The notes below the pieces were generated by a model. That model worked only from the letters and a program-made list of their open reading frames with translations. It searched no databases and was not told the DNA's origin. The position numbers and the translations under genes were made by a program. From UBA6168 sp964573725 (lineage in GTDB: Bacteria > Bacteroidota > Bacteroidia > Chitinophagales > Saprospiraceae), in the NCBI GenBank assembly GCA_964573725.1, contig CAZNLJ010000019.1:35199-99198 (forward strand): DNA of 64,000 nucleotides, written 5' to 3'. The first letter of the stretch is position 1; every line of letters starts with the position of its first letter. This document shows, piece by piece, positions 13,905 through 22,530 of the stretch.

Positions 13905-16850
13905 TCAGAACCGGATCATGAACTCCGTCAGGTTGACGGAAGTATCGAGCCCCAGGCGTTTGCGCAAGCGGTAGCGGCTGGCTTCCACCCCGCGGACGCT
14001 CAGGCTGAGCAGGGATGCTATCTCCTTGGTGGTCAGGTTCATGCGTAGGTAGGTGCACAATTTGAAATCATGTGAACCCAGTTGCGGATATTGTTCGCCG
14101 AGCCGGCGCAGGAAATCGCTGTGAACCCGGTCGAAGTTGGTGTAGAAGTTTTCCCAATCCGCTTCCAGGCTGGCATCCTGGTCTACCATGGACAGGATGC
14201 GGCGGATTTCCCTACGGACGATTTCCGCTTGTCCGGCGGAGGCATCGATTTTCCGCAAGGCTGTCCGGATGGTTTGCAACATCTCGCTTTTTTGGGCCAG
14301 GTGCATAGCGGTGGTGGCGAGTTCCTGGTTGCGGTGCTGCACTTCCGCCTCGAGTTTTTCCCGCTGCAGGCGGTTGATGGCGGCGGTGGTGGCTTCCGCA
14401 AACTGCAGGTGTTCCGCTTCCCGCTGCCGATGGCTGCTTTGGAGCGCGGCCTTTTCCGCCCGGAACCGGCGGTGTTGCCGGTGCAGCAACAGGGTTATGC
14501 TGCCGACAAACAGGAGTACGTATGTGATGCGGGCAAGGGGACTGGCATGCCAGGGAGGCCGGATGACAAATGCATAGGTTATCGGCAGACTTTCGATACC
14601 CCGGCTGTTTCGCGCCTTCAGGTGTAGCCGGTAGGGGCCCGGTGGGAGGTTGTTGTATACCAGCGAAGGGATGGCCGACCATTCCGACCAGCCGGCCTCC
14701 AGTCCCTCCAGGCGGTGTGCATAGCTGATGTGGTCAAGGCTCAGGTAATCGGTAGCGGAATATTCGAAGCGCAGCCCGTTCTGTTCGGCCGACAAATCCG
14801 GGACGACGGCTTCTCCCGCCGGCCAGAAACCGCCGAACAACAGGCTATCCACCGATTGGGTCAGCCAGACGGAGTGAAAACGGATATCCGGCTGAGAATC
14901 CGCGCGGCTGTACGCCACCGGGTCGAAATGCAGGAAGCCCTCCTCGCCGGCAATCAGCACATGGTGTGGATCCAACGGGAGCAGGCACTCGAAACCACCG
15001 ACCAGCTTGCCGGACAGTTCCGGGATCGGTACCCGCCTGACCTGCTTCTCCAGGGCATCCTCCTCGACCTGCAGGACGCCCACCTCCTCGTCCGCCGCAT
15101 ACCAGATGTTCCCTTCCGCATCCTGCCGAAGGTATTTGACCCTTTCGCCTTCCCGGAAAAAGGCCCGGAACCGGTCGTGGGGGACAAACCGGTCAGTGCT
15201 CGGCTCATATCGGTACAAGCCTTTGTTGCCGGCGAAGACCGGTTCGCCGCCGACCTCGAATACCAGGTTGTTGAAATCCGCCGGTAGTCCGTCCGCAGCT
15301 TGATAGAAACGGATGGAGTCCACACCGCCGTCCGGCGAAAACTCCAGGCGGTAGATACCGCGGTATGGATGGGCCATCCATACCCGCCGGTCTGCTTCCC
15401 GGACCAGGATGCGGCTGCTTTCCCGGAAAGCACGGCTTGCATCGGTCCCTTTCCAAGCGCTCGCAGACGGGCGGAACCAACAGAGGCCGTTGTAGTGACC
15501 CGCCAACAGGCCTGTCGGCCCCATCGGTAGGAACTTCCATACGCCACCGGGACCGTCCAGTCGCTCGGCGATGCCATCCCGGAGGATGAAGGCGCCTTCG
15601 TGGTGACCCATATACAGGTTGTCCCCGATGCGGTCCAAACTCCAGACCTGCCCCTCGGAAGCCGGAATCCGGCGGAATTGCAGTCTTTCGTCCGGACGGT
15701 AATAGCTTTTCCATCCGATGGCGTACAAGCCGGTGTTGGTGCCGAAATACAATTGGTCTCCGATTTTTTCGACCGCATAGCCGGTTCCCTGCAAAGGGCC
15801 GTCGGGGAAGATCGTTCGGAAAGCCGAACCGAGGGCGGCCATCCCGATGCCGTTGTCCAGGCCGAGCCAAACATTGTCCTGCCGGTCCGGAAACAGGCTG
15901 AGGACCGTGTTGTTGAGGAGCCCGCTTCGCTTGTCCAGGTGCAGGGATACGCGCCGGTCGCGTTCCAGGACGAACAAGCCGGCCAGGGAGGTGCCGAGCG
16001 CCAGCCGGCCGTCCTGCAGGAGGCCGGCACAATATATGCGGTTGGCGCGGGCCGCAACGGCCGGTGGAAGCGTCCATTCGCCCTGGCTGTCTCCAGCGAG
16101 GAAGTGGATGCCGTGCCGCATGGTGGTGACCAACACGGTGTCGGGGTGGTAGGGTAGGATGGCCGTCACGGTCGAGCCGGACGGTAGCCGGATTCCGTTC
16201 CAATCCAGGAAACGGCCCCCGCCGTCGGAAAGCTGCAGGCCACCGTCGGCACCCTGCAACAGGACCTGGTCGCGGAACTTTCCCAGGAATAGCAAGGGCT
16301 GCCCGGAAACCGGCACCCGCATGGAATCCGCCTCCCAAACCATCAGCTGCCGGTCCGCCCGGAAGTATACCCGGTCCTGGACCGCCAGGACGTCCCATAC
16401 GTCGCCGATGTGCCTTTCGTCGGGTAACAGGCAGGTGAGCAGCGAGCGAAAGACCAATCCGCCCTGCCGGTCGGGCTCGAAATAACCCAACTCCCCCTGC
16501 CCGCCGACATAGATCTTGCCATCGTCGGCGATGGCGACGGACCGCACGATGGTATTATTGGGCAGGGCGTACCTTTGCCAGTAGTACCCGTCGAACACGA
16601 GCAAGCCCTCGTTGTTCGCGAAGTAAAGCCGTCCGTCCTTGTCCTGCGCAAGGTCCCAGTTCTGGGTGCCGCCCCGGTAGGTCTGCTTGGGGTAACTACG
16701 GACCGGTGGTGTGCCCAGGTTGAAGGACTGACCGGCCAATAGCCATGGGCCGGCCACCCAGCAGCATATTAGCAGCATGCACCAGCCCCGATCGGCCGTC
16801 CGATGACGTCGCTGACCGGCCTTCGCCTGGTTGGGTTCTTGTTGTTTCAT
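13905..16850 (-). CDS. Membrane-tethered LuxR-type regulator with sensor propeller and Y_Y_Y domain
   Basis: Predicted one-component regulator of 981 aa. After a signal/anchor segment (MLLICCWVAGPWLLAGQ, about residues 24-40) come two-component-regulator-propeller-like repeats (about 45-690), a Y_Y_Y Ig-like domain (about 690-765), one membrane helix (ITYVLLFVGSITLLLH, about 775-790), a coiled coil (about 792-855) and a C-terminal HTH of GerE/LuxR type (TTKEIASLLSLSVRGVEASR). The DWENFYTNFDRVHSDFL and LCTYLRMNLTTKEIA sequences are typical of Bacteroidota triple-tyrosine LuxR regulators. No histidine kinase or receiver is present, so a periplasmic signal must reach the HTH through the membrane. 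Start at 16850 places the signal segment near the N-terminus; an upstream ATG at 17000 adds 50 unconvincing residues. It is divergent from the beta-glucan locus it probably controls. Confidence 0.88.
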   Translation of the reverse strand: MKQQEPNQAKAGQRRHRTADRGWCMLLICCWVAGPWLLAGQSFNLGTPPVRSYPKQTYRGGTQNWDLAQDKDGRLYFANNEGLLVFDGYYWQRYALPNNTIVRSVAIADDGKIYVGGQGELGYFEPDRQGGLVFRSLLTCLLPDERHIGDVWDVLAVQDRVYFRADRQLMVWEADSMRVPVSGQPLLFLGKFRDQVLLQGADGGLQLSDGGGRFLDWNGIRLPSGSTVTAILPYHPDTVLVTTMRHGIHFLAGDSQGEWTLPPAVAARANRIYCAGLLQDGRLALGTSLAGLFVLERDRRVSLHLDKRSGLLNNTVLSLFPDRQDNVWLGLDNGIGMAALGSAFRTIFPDGPLQGTGYAVEKIGDQLYFGTNTGLYAIGWKSYYRPDERLQFRRIPASEGQVWSLDRIGDNLYMGHHEGAFILRDGIAERLDGPGGVWKFLPMGPTGLLAGHYNGLCWFRPSASAWKGTDASRAFRESSRILVREADRRVWMAHPYRGIYRLEFSPDGGVDSIRFYQAADGLPADFNNLVFEVGGEPVFAGNKGLYRYEPSTDRFVPHDRFRAFFREGERVKYLRQDAEGNIWYAADEEVGVLQVEEDALEKQVRRVPIPELSGKLVGGFECLLPLDPHHVLIAGEEGFLHFDPVAYSRADSQPDIRFHSVWLTQSVDSLLFGGFWPAGEAVVPDLSAEQNGLRFEYSATDYLSLDHISYAHRLEGLEAGWSEWSAIPSLVYNNLPPGPYRLHLKARNSRGIESLPITYAFVIRPPWHASPLARITYVLLFVGSITLLLHRQHRRFRAEKAALQSSHRQREAEHLQFAEATTAAINRLQREKLEAEVQHRNQELATTAMHLAQKSEMLQTIRTALRKIDASAGQAEIVRREIRRILSMVDQDASLEADWENFYTNFDRVHSDFLRRLGEQYPQLGSHDFKLCTYLRMNLTTKEIASLLSLSVRGVEASRYRLRKRLGLDTSVNLTEFMIRF

Positions 16851-17275
16851 GTCGGTTGCACGGACGGTTCCGCCAAAAGGAAAATAGTGGGGCATGCTTG
16901 CTTCGGACGGTGGATTCGACCGTAGGTAAAAGTAGGGAATATTTGCGCTGCCGTAGTATTGCCGTAGTAAAAAGTCCGGTTTTGGCACCGTTTGCCGCAC
17001 AATTATCGGGCTTGCCGTAGTGGTATGGGGTGAGGATGGTAAACCACAAGGTGTCTTCCTTGTTAATTTTGCATTGTCTGCCGGAAGGCGTGAGTTCGGT
17101 ATGCCGGCCAGGCAGACAAGCGAATCGGTCCGGATAGCCGGTCGGCGCCCGCCGTTCCTGCCTTCGGAAGCGGTTCGAATCTTTCACGCACACCGGGTTT
17201 TACGGACGACCACATCCCTGGCGGATGGCGCGGTGGTTCGGACACCCGGTTAAAATTGTTACAAACCTGTCTCAC
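16851..17275. promoter_or_regulatory. Divergent control region of the regulator and the beta-glucan locus
   Basis: A 425-bp gene-free stretch between divergent starts, with lower GC than the genes around it. It carries four CCGTAG cores (separate entry). Possible -7 boxes are TACTTTTA on the minus strand near 16934-16927 for the regulator and TAAAATTG on the plus strand near 17251-17258 for the T9SS protein, each one base off TAnnTTTG, neither with a clear -33 element. Confidence 0.45.
16920..17021 (+). promoter_or_regulatory. Helically phased CCGTAG repeats, candidate operator array
   Basis: TGCCGTAGTA occurs at 16949-16958 and 16960-16969, TGCCGTAGT at 17013-17021, and a weaker GACCGTAGG at 16918-16926. 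The CCGTAG cores start at 16920, 16951, 16962 and 17015, spacings of 31, 11 and 53 bp, all close to whole multiples of the 10.5-bp helical turn. That phasing suits a regulator binding one face of the helix. Confidence 0.45.
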
Positions 17276-19135
17276 ATGAAACAAATCCTACACCTCACCG
17301 CCTTGCTCCTGGCCGGGAGCCTGACCGCACAAACCGTGCTGCTCGATTTCGAGACGGCAGGGACTTCCACCACCTACCAGTACTTCGGCAGTACCCTCGA
17401 CGGTAGCGTGAACAACATCATCGCCAATCCGGACGCTTCCGGTGCCAATACTTCCGCTACGGTTGCCGAACACGTCAAACCGGCCAATTCGGAAGTCTGG
17501 GCCGGCGCTTTCCCGAATCCCGCCCTGCCGATTCCCGCCGACCTGACGACCGACAACAGGGTCTGCCTCAAGGTATGGGCACCCGCCACCGGAAACGTGG
17601 GCATCAAACTGGAAGGCTCCGCTACCGCCGCCAACTGGGTCCGGACCGTGGAAGTGCCCCAGGCCATGTCCTGGGTGGAGGTCTGCGTCGATGCCAACCT
17701 TCCTTCCCTGGAGGGTCCTTTCCTGCCGGCTGTCGGCCATGTGTATCCCACCGTGACCTTGTTCTTCGATTTCGGAACCAACTTCCCGGAAGACAAGACC
17801 TATTATTGGGATGACCTGCTGACCACCGCCGGCGGGGGCGCCACTGACGGCGACATCACCCTGTCCGTGGATATGAACGGTTACGGCGGTTCTTTCACCA
17901 CCGTTTTTGTCAGCGGCACGTTCAACGGCTGGTCCGGTGACGCCAACCCGCTCTCCGATGCGGATGCCGACGGTATCTGGGAAGCCACCATCCCCAATGT
18001 CCCGACCGGCCTGCAGGAGTATAAGTTCCAACTCGACAACTGGACGGCCCAGGAGCAGTTCAACGGCTTCGAAACCTGTGTCCAGGTAGATCCCTCCGGT
18101 CAATTCGTCAACCGCAAGCTTGTCGTCACCGGTGACGAGGTCCTTCCCACGGTCTGCTTCAACAGCTGTTATGCCTGCGGGGATGCCGTCAATATCACCT
18201 TTGCCGTCGGTTCCTCCCACATCACCGTCTCCGGTGAAGGCCTTTATATCGCCGGCGGTGGCAATTTCGGTAATCCCGGCGACTTTCCCTTGAAGGACGA
18301 CAACGGGGACGGGGTCTGGGAAATCACCGTGGAACGCCAGAAAGGCTTCCAGTCTTTCTACACTTTCACCAACGGTGCCTGCCCGGATTACAGCTGCAAG
18401 GAGAATATCGCCGGTCTGGATTGCGCCAATCCCGACAACTTCAACGACCGCAAGGTGGGCCCCGTTACCCAGGATACGACCATCGCCACCTGTTTCGGCC
18501 TCTGCACCGTCGACACGGACTGTGGCGGTGGGAGCGGCGGCACGGTCAAGTTCGCCGTGGATATGAACGGGTACACCGGCACCTTCACCACCGCTTTCAT
18601 CTCCGGTAGCTTCAACGGCTGGTCCGGCGACGCCAACCCACTGGCCGACAGCGATGGCGACAACATCTGGGAAGTCTCCCTGCCGCTGGCTGCCGGTACC
18701 TATGAATACAAATTCCAGCTCGACAACTGGACGACGGACGAACAGTTCGCCGACGGTGATCCCTGTACGGTGACCGACCCCTCGGGCCAGTTCGTCAACC
18801 GGGTCATCACCGTGGATGGCGACCAGGAGGTTTGCTTCCAGTGGAACACCTGCGAAGGTTGCCTCTCCAACACGCTCGAACAAGTACCGGCCGCCGCCCT
18901 GTTCGATGTCTTCCCGACACTCGTGCGCGACCGGCTGAACCTGCGCCTCCTGCAACCACAGGCCGGCCCTGCCACGGTCGTACTGACGGATGCCACTGCG
19001 CGTACCCTCCAGGTCTTGCAGGCCAACGGCAGTGGCAACCTGGAAATCGGCACGGCACAACTGCCTGCCGGTATGTATTTCCTGCAGGTCCGACAAGACG
19101 GGAAGGCTGCCGCCGCCCGCTTCATCAAGCAGTAA
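17276..19135 (+). CDS. T9SS-exported surface glycan-binding protein with three starch-binding-like repeats
   Basis: A 619-aa secreted protein of no catalytic family. The start at 17276 gives MKQILHLTALLLAGSLTAQ as signal peptide. A beta-sandwich typical of glycan-binding modules covers about 20-190. Three related modules follow: about 192-300 (VSGTFNGWSGDANPLSDADA), 305-415 (YIAGGGNFGNPGDFPLKDD) and 423-525 (ISGSFNGWSGDANPLADSDG). The first and third are close copies ending EYKFQLDNW plus a Cys pair; they resemble the AMPK-CBM/E-set domains found beside GH16 enzymes. The C-terminus (about 540-619) is a type A T9SS domain. It sits 5' to SusCD but is cut off by a strong terminator, so it may be made at a different level. 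A role in holding beta-glucan at the cell surface is inferred. Confidence 0.8.
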   Translation: MKQILHLTALLLAGSLTAQTVLLDFETAGTSTTYQYFGSTLDGSVNNIIANPDASGANTSATVAEHVKPANSEVWAGAFPNPALPIPADLTTDNRVCLKVWAPATGNVGIKLEGSATAANWVRTVEVPQAMSWVEVCVDANLPSLEGPFLPAVGHVYPTVTLFFDFGTNFPEDKTYYWDDLLTTAGGGATDGDITLSVDMNGYGGSFTTVFVSGTFNGWSGDANPLSDADADGIWEATIPNVPTGLQEYKFQLDNWTAQEQFNGFETCVQVDPSGQFVNRKLVVTGDEVLPTVCFNSCYACGDAVNITFAVGSSHITVSGEGLYIAGGGNFGNPGDFPLKDDNGDGVWEITVERQKGFQSFYTFTNGACPDYSCKENIAGLDCANPDNFNDRKVGPVTQDTTIATCFGLCTVDTDCGGGSGGTVKFAVDMNGYTGTFTTAFISGSFNGWSGDANPLADSDGDNIWEVSLPLAAGTYEYKFQLDNWTTDEQFADGDPCTVTDPSGQFVNRVITVDGDQEVCFQWNTCEGCLSNTLEQVPAAALFDVFPTLVRDRLNLRLLQPQAGPATVVLTDATARTLQVLQANGSGNLEIGTAQLPAGMYFLQVRQDGKAAAARFIKQ

Positions 19136-19170
19136 GCCTTTGACCGCCTGCACCCCCTGCAGGCAACCAT

Positions 19171-19226
19171 GGACGCCCGTCCAGCAAGAAACAAAACCTT
19201 GCTGGATGGGCATCCATTTTCTTTTG
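19171..19226 (+). terminator. Rho-independent terminator after the glycan-binding protein
   Basis: An 18-bp stem (arms 19171-19188 and 19198-19215) with two G-U pairs and an AAACAAAAC loop is followed by ATTTTCTTTT. It lies 35 bp after the stop codon and 142 bp before susC. Confidence 0.85.
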
Positions 19227-19357
19227 CAAACGAATTCGACACCCGGGCTCGCTTGCCCCCGAACGGCTTCGCCATTCTGGAAAAGGGAGGTGGAAGACCT
19301 CGCTGTCACTTGCCGGCCTTCGTTTCCAAGGGTCCGTTCAACTATTAATTCTCCGAC

Positions 19358-22300
19358 ATGTCAAATCGCCTAATCGCTTTGTTCGCCTGTCTCTTGTGGA
19401 CAGGATACGCCGCCGCCCAGCACCGGCTGACCGGTGTGGTCGCTGATGCCGACAGCCAGGAAACCCTGATCGGCGCCACCGTCGCCGTCAAGGGAACGGA
19501 TTCCGGTACGGTGACGGACCTGGATGGCGGGTTCGAAATCCTGCTGGACGACCCGCAGGCTGTGCTGTTGGTCAGCTACACCGGCTATGAGGCCCTGGAA
19601 GTACCGGTCGAGGGCAGGAGCTACCTGCAGGTCTCCTTGTCCAGCCAGTCCAAACTCCTCGACGAGGTGGTCGTGGTCGGTTATGGCGTTCAGAAAAAAA
19701 GCGTCGTGACCGGCGCCATTTCAAAAGTCAAGGCGGAAGATTTGCGCGACATGCCGGTCACCCGCCTGGAACAGTCGCTGCAGGGCCGTACCTCCGGGGT
19801 GCGGGTGACCGCCGCGTCCGGTCAGCCCGGTGCAGGTGCTACCGTCCGGATTCGGGGCACCACGACCATCGGGGATGCCAATCCCTTGTATGTCGTCGAT
19901 GGGGTGCCGATCGAAGGGGGTATCGAGTACCTCAACCAAAGCGACATCGAATCGGTGGAAGTGCTCAAGGATGCAGCCTCCGCCGCCATTTACGGCGCCC
20001 GTGCCGCCAACGGTGTCATCATCGTCACCACCAGACAGGGCCGCAAGGGCGCCATGGAGGTCAATTACAGCGGCTACTACGGTGCGCAAAACCCCTGGCG
20101 CAAACTGACCTTGCTCAATGCCACGGAATATGGGATCTTGATGAACGAGGCTGCCGCCGCCGCCGGTCAACCGCTCCCGTTCGATGACCCTGCCGCCTTG
20201 GGGAAAGGTACCGATTGGCAGGATGCCGTGTTCAATCGCAATGCCCCCATGCAGAACCACGAACTCTCCATCGCCGCCGGAAACGACCGCTCCACCTATT
20301 ATCTCGCCTTCGGGTATTTTGCCCAGGAAGGGATCGTCGGAAACGGGAACGACAGCTACTGGCAACGTTTCACCACCCGGCTCAACGCCACCCATACCCT
20401 CTTCCCCCAGGTCCGCATCGGTAACAATTTCGGCTACACCCGGGTATTGGCCAGCTCCATCGCGGAAAATACCGAGTTCGGCTCCCCGCTCGGACGCGCC
20501 ATCAATCTCGATCCGGTCACCCCGCTGATCGAACAGGACCCGAATGTCCTCGCCGAACCTCGCTATGCCAACAACACCGACAGATTGGTCCGCAACAGCC
20601 AGGGACAGGTCTTCGGCATCTCGGATATCATCACTTCCGAAATCCTGAATCCCGTAGCGGCCCTGGAAGTCCTCCAAAACCAAGGATACTCCGATAAGTT
20701 CGTCGGCTCGGTCTTCGCGGAATGGGATATCATTTCCGGTCTCCGCTTCCGCTCGACCATCGGCGGCGACCTGGCTTTCTTCGGCGGCGAGGGTTTTACC
20801 CCGGAACACTATCTCAACGCCACCAACCTGGCCCTGACCACCGCCTACAACCGGGGATTCGGTCGCGGATTGGTCTGGAACTGGGAGAATACCCTCACCT
20901 ACGACCTGACGAAGGAACGCCACCACCTGACGCTCCTCGCCGGGACCACGGCCAAGAAATCCACGGGCCAATACCAAGCCGGCAACGTGTTCGGGGTTCC
21001 CGTCTCCCGCCTGGAGGACGCTTCCCTCCTCTATGCCACCGACCCCGCCAGCCAGACTTTCTTCGGCTATGAATACCAGAACACCTTGTCGAGCTACTTC
21101 GGTCGCCTCAATTACAATTTCGACGCACGCTACCTGTTGACGGCCCTCCTGCGGGTGGACGGCTCCTCCCGTTTCGGTTCCAATAACAAGTTCGGATTCT
21201 TCCCCTCCCTGTCGCTCGGCTGGGTGCTGACGGAGGAACCGTTCTTCCCCCGCAACAATGTGGTCAACTTCCTGAAATTCCGCGGTTCCTATGGGGTCAA
21301 CGGCAGCGACCGCATCGGCGATTTCCGCTATGTCTCCACCGTCGGCGGCGGACGTAGCTATACCTTCGGCCTGTCCGACGACCTGGTAAACGGGGTCAGC
21401 CCCAATGCCATCGCCAATCCCGACCTGCGCTGGGAGGAGACGTCCCAGCTCGATATCGGCTTCGATGCAAAACTCTTCAAGGCGGTGGAACTGACGGTGG
21501 ATTATTTCAACAAACAGACCACCGGCATGCTCCTCGGGGTGGAAGTACCCGCTTATGTGGGGAACGCCGGCCCCATCGGCAACATCGCAAGCCTGGAGAA
21601 CAAGGGCTGGGAATTGGAAATTCGCTATAACCCCCGCTTTGGCAACGGCTGGGAAGCCAACCTCTCCGGCAACCTCTCCTATGTGCAAAATACCATCCTG
21701 GACCTGGGGGAAGACAAGACCTTCCTGCCCGGTCTCCAACGCTTCGGTCCCCAAGGCATCGAATTGACCCGTACCCTGGAGGGATTCGCCTATGAATCAC
21801 TCTTCGGTTTCCGGACGGACGGACTCTTCCAAACCGAGGAGGAGGTCGCCGCCCATGCCAATGCCGATGGCAATCCGCTCCAGCCGAACGCCCGACCCGG
21901 TGATATCCGCTTTATCGATGTCAATGGCGACGGCCGGATCGATGCGGATGACCGCACGGTCATCGGCGACCCGACACCCAACTGGACGTACGGCCTGAAT
22001 TTGTCCCTGCGCTACCGGGGCTGGGACCTCATGGTGTTCGGACAAGGGGTGGCCGGTAACGAGGTCTACAACGCCACCCGCCGTTTCGACCTGCCCAAGG
22101 CCAATTTCACCGCCGCCGCCATCGACCGATGGACCGGAGTGGGTTCTTCCGACTTCTTCCCCCGCCTCAACCTCAATGACGGCGATCCGGCCACCGGGAA
22201 CCAGAACCTCACCCGGAGCTCTGACTTTTGGGTCCAACGGGGCGATTTCTTCCGCATCAAAACCCTCCAACTCGGGTACAACCTGCCGAAACAGGCCGCC

Positions 22301-22474
22301 GAAAAGGTCGGTATGTCCCGCGCCCGTGTCTATGTGTCCGCCAACAACCTGCTGACCCTGACCCGCTACCAGGGCTTTGACCCGGAAATCGGTGCGGGTG
22401 CCGGCGTAGACAGGGGAATCTATCCGCAACCTCGGTTCTATTTGTTCGGCCTGAATGTCTCTTTCGGAAATTGA
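19358..22474 (+). CDS. SusC/RagA-family TonB-dependent receptor
   Basis: Complete 1038-aa outer-membrane receptor that imports oligosaccharides with its SusD lid. Signal peptide MSNRLIALFACLLWTGYAAA; carboxypeptidase-D-like domain (about 22-100) with DADSQETLIGATVAVKGT; plug with DEVVVVGYGVQKKSVVTGA near residue 106 and IYGARAANGVIIVTT near residue 210; then the 22-strand barrel ending in YLFGLNVSFGN. It is followed 56 bp later by SusD, then a PKD-like lipoprotein and a GH16 enzyme, an order repeatedly found in laminarin loci of marine Bacteroidota. Substrate is therefore inferred as beta-1,3-glucan oligosaccharides. Confidence 0.96.
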   Translation: MSNRLIALFACLLWTGYAAAQHRLTGVVADADSQETLIGATVAVKGTDSGTVTDLDGGFEILLDDPQAVLLVSYTGYEALEVPVEGRSYLQVSLSSQSKLLDEVVVVGYGVQKKSVVTGAISKVKAEDLRDMPVTRLEQSLQGRTSGVRVTAASGQPGAGATVRIRGTTTIGDANPLYVVDGVPIEGGIEYLNQSDIESVEVLKDAASAAIYGARAANGVIIVTTRQGRKGAMEVNYSGYYGAQNPWRKLTLLNATEYGILMNEAAAAAGQPLPFDDPAALGKGTDWQDAVFNRNAPMQNHELSIAAGNDRSTYYLAFGYFAQEGIVGNGNDSYWQRFTTRLNATHTLFPQVRIGNNFGYTRVLASSIAENTEFGSPLGRAINLDPVTPLIEQDPNVLAEPRYANNTDRLVRNSQGQVFGISDIITSEILNPVAALEVLQNQGYSDKFVGSVFAEWDIISGLRFRSTIGGDLAFFGGEGFTPEHYLNATNLALTTAYNRGFGRGLVWNWENTLTYDLTKERHHLTLLAGTTAKKSTGQYQAGNVFGVPVSRLEDASLLYATDPASQTFFGYEYQNTLSSYFGRLNYNFDARYLLTALLRVDGSSRFGSNNKFGFFPSLSLGWVLTEEPFFPRNNVVNFLKFRGSYGVNGSDRIGDFRYVSTVGGGRSYTFGLSDDLVNGVSPNAIANPDLRWEETSQLDIGFDAKLFKAVELTVDYFNKQTTGMLLGVEVPAYVGNAGPIGNIASLENKGWELEIRYNPRFGNGWEANLSGNLSYVQNTILDLGEDKTFLPGLQRFGPQGIELTRTLEGFAYESLFGFRTDGLFQTEEEVAAHANADGNPLQPNARPGDIRFIDVNGDGRIDADDRTVIGDPTPNWTYGLNLSLRYRGWDLMVFGQGVAGNEVYNATRRFDLPKANFTAAAIDRWTGVGSSDFFPRLNLNDGDPATGNQNLTRSSDFWVQRGDFFRIKTLQLGYNLPKQAAEKVGMSRARVYVSANNLLTLTRYQGFDPEIGAGAGVDRGIYPQPRFYLFGLNVSFGN

Positions 22475-22530
22475 CTGGTTCTTCCGTTTGCGAACTTCGA
22501 AAACGGTAAAAATCTTAAAATAAAGTACTT

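Noticed and set aside
17172..17182. tRNA T-arm-like GGTTCGAATC
   Set aside because: Flanking bases do not pair into a T stem, and no acceptor or anticodon arm is found nearby.
17288..19309. Minus-strand ORF of 673 aa opposite the T9SS glycan-binding gene
   Set aside because: Runs through the terminator hairpin and mirrors a clear plus-strand protein with signal peptide and T9SS tail.
19721..21754. Minus-strand ORF of 677 aa opposite susC
   Set aside because: Antisense shadow; no recognisable domain and no start context.
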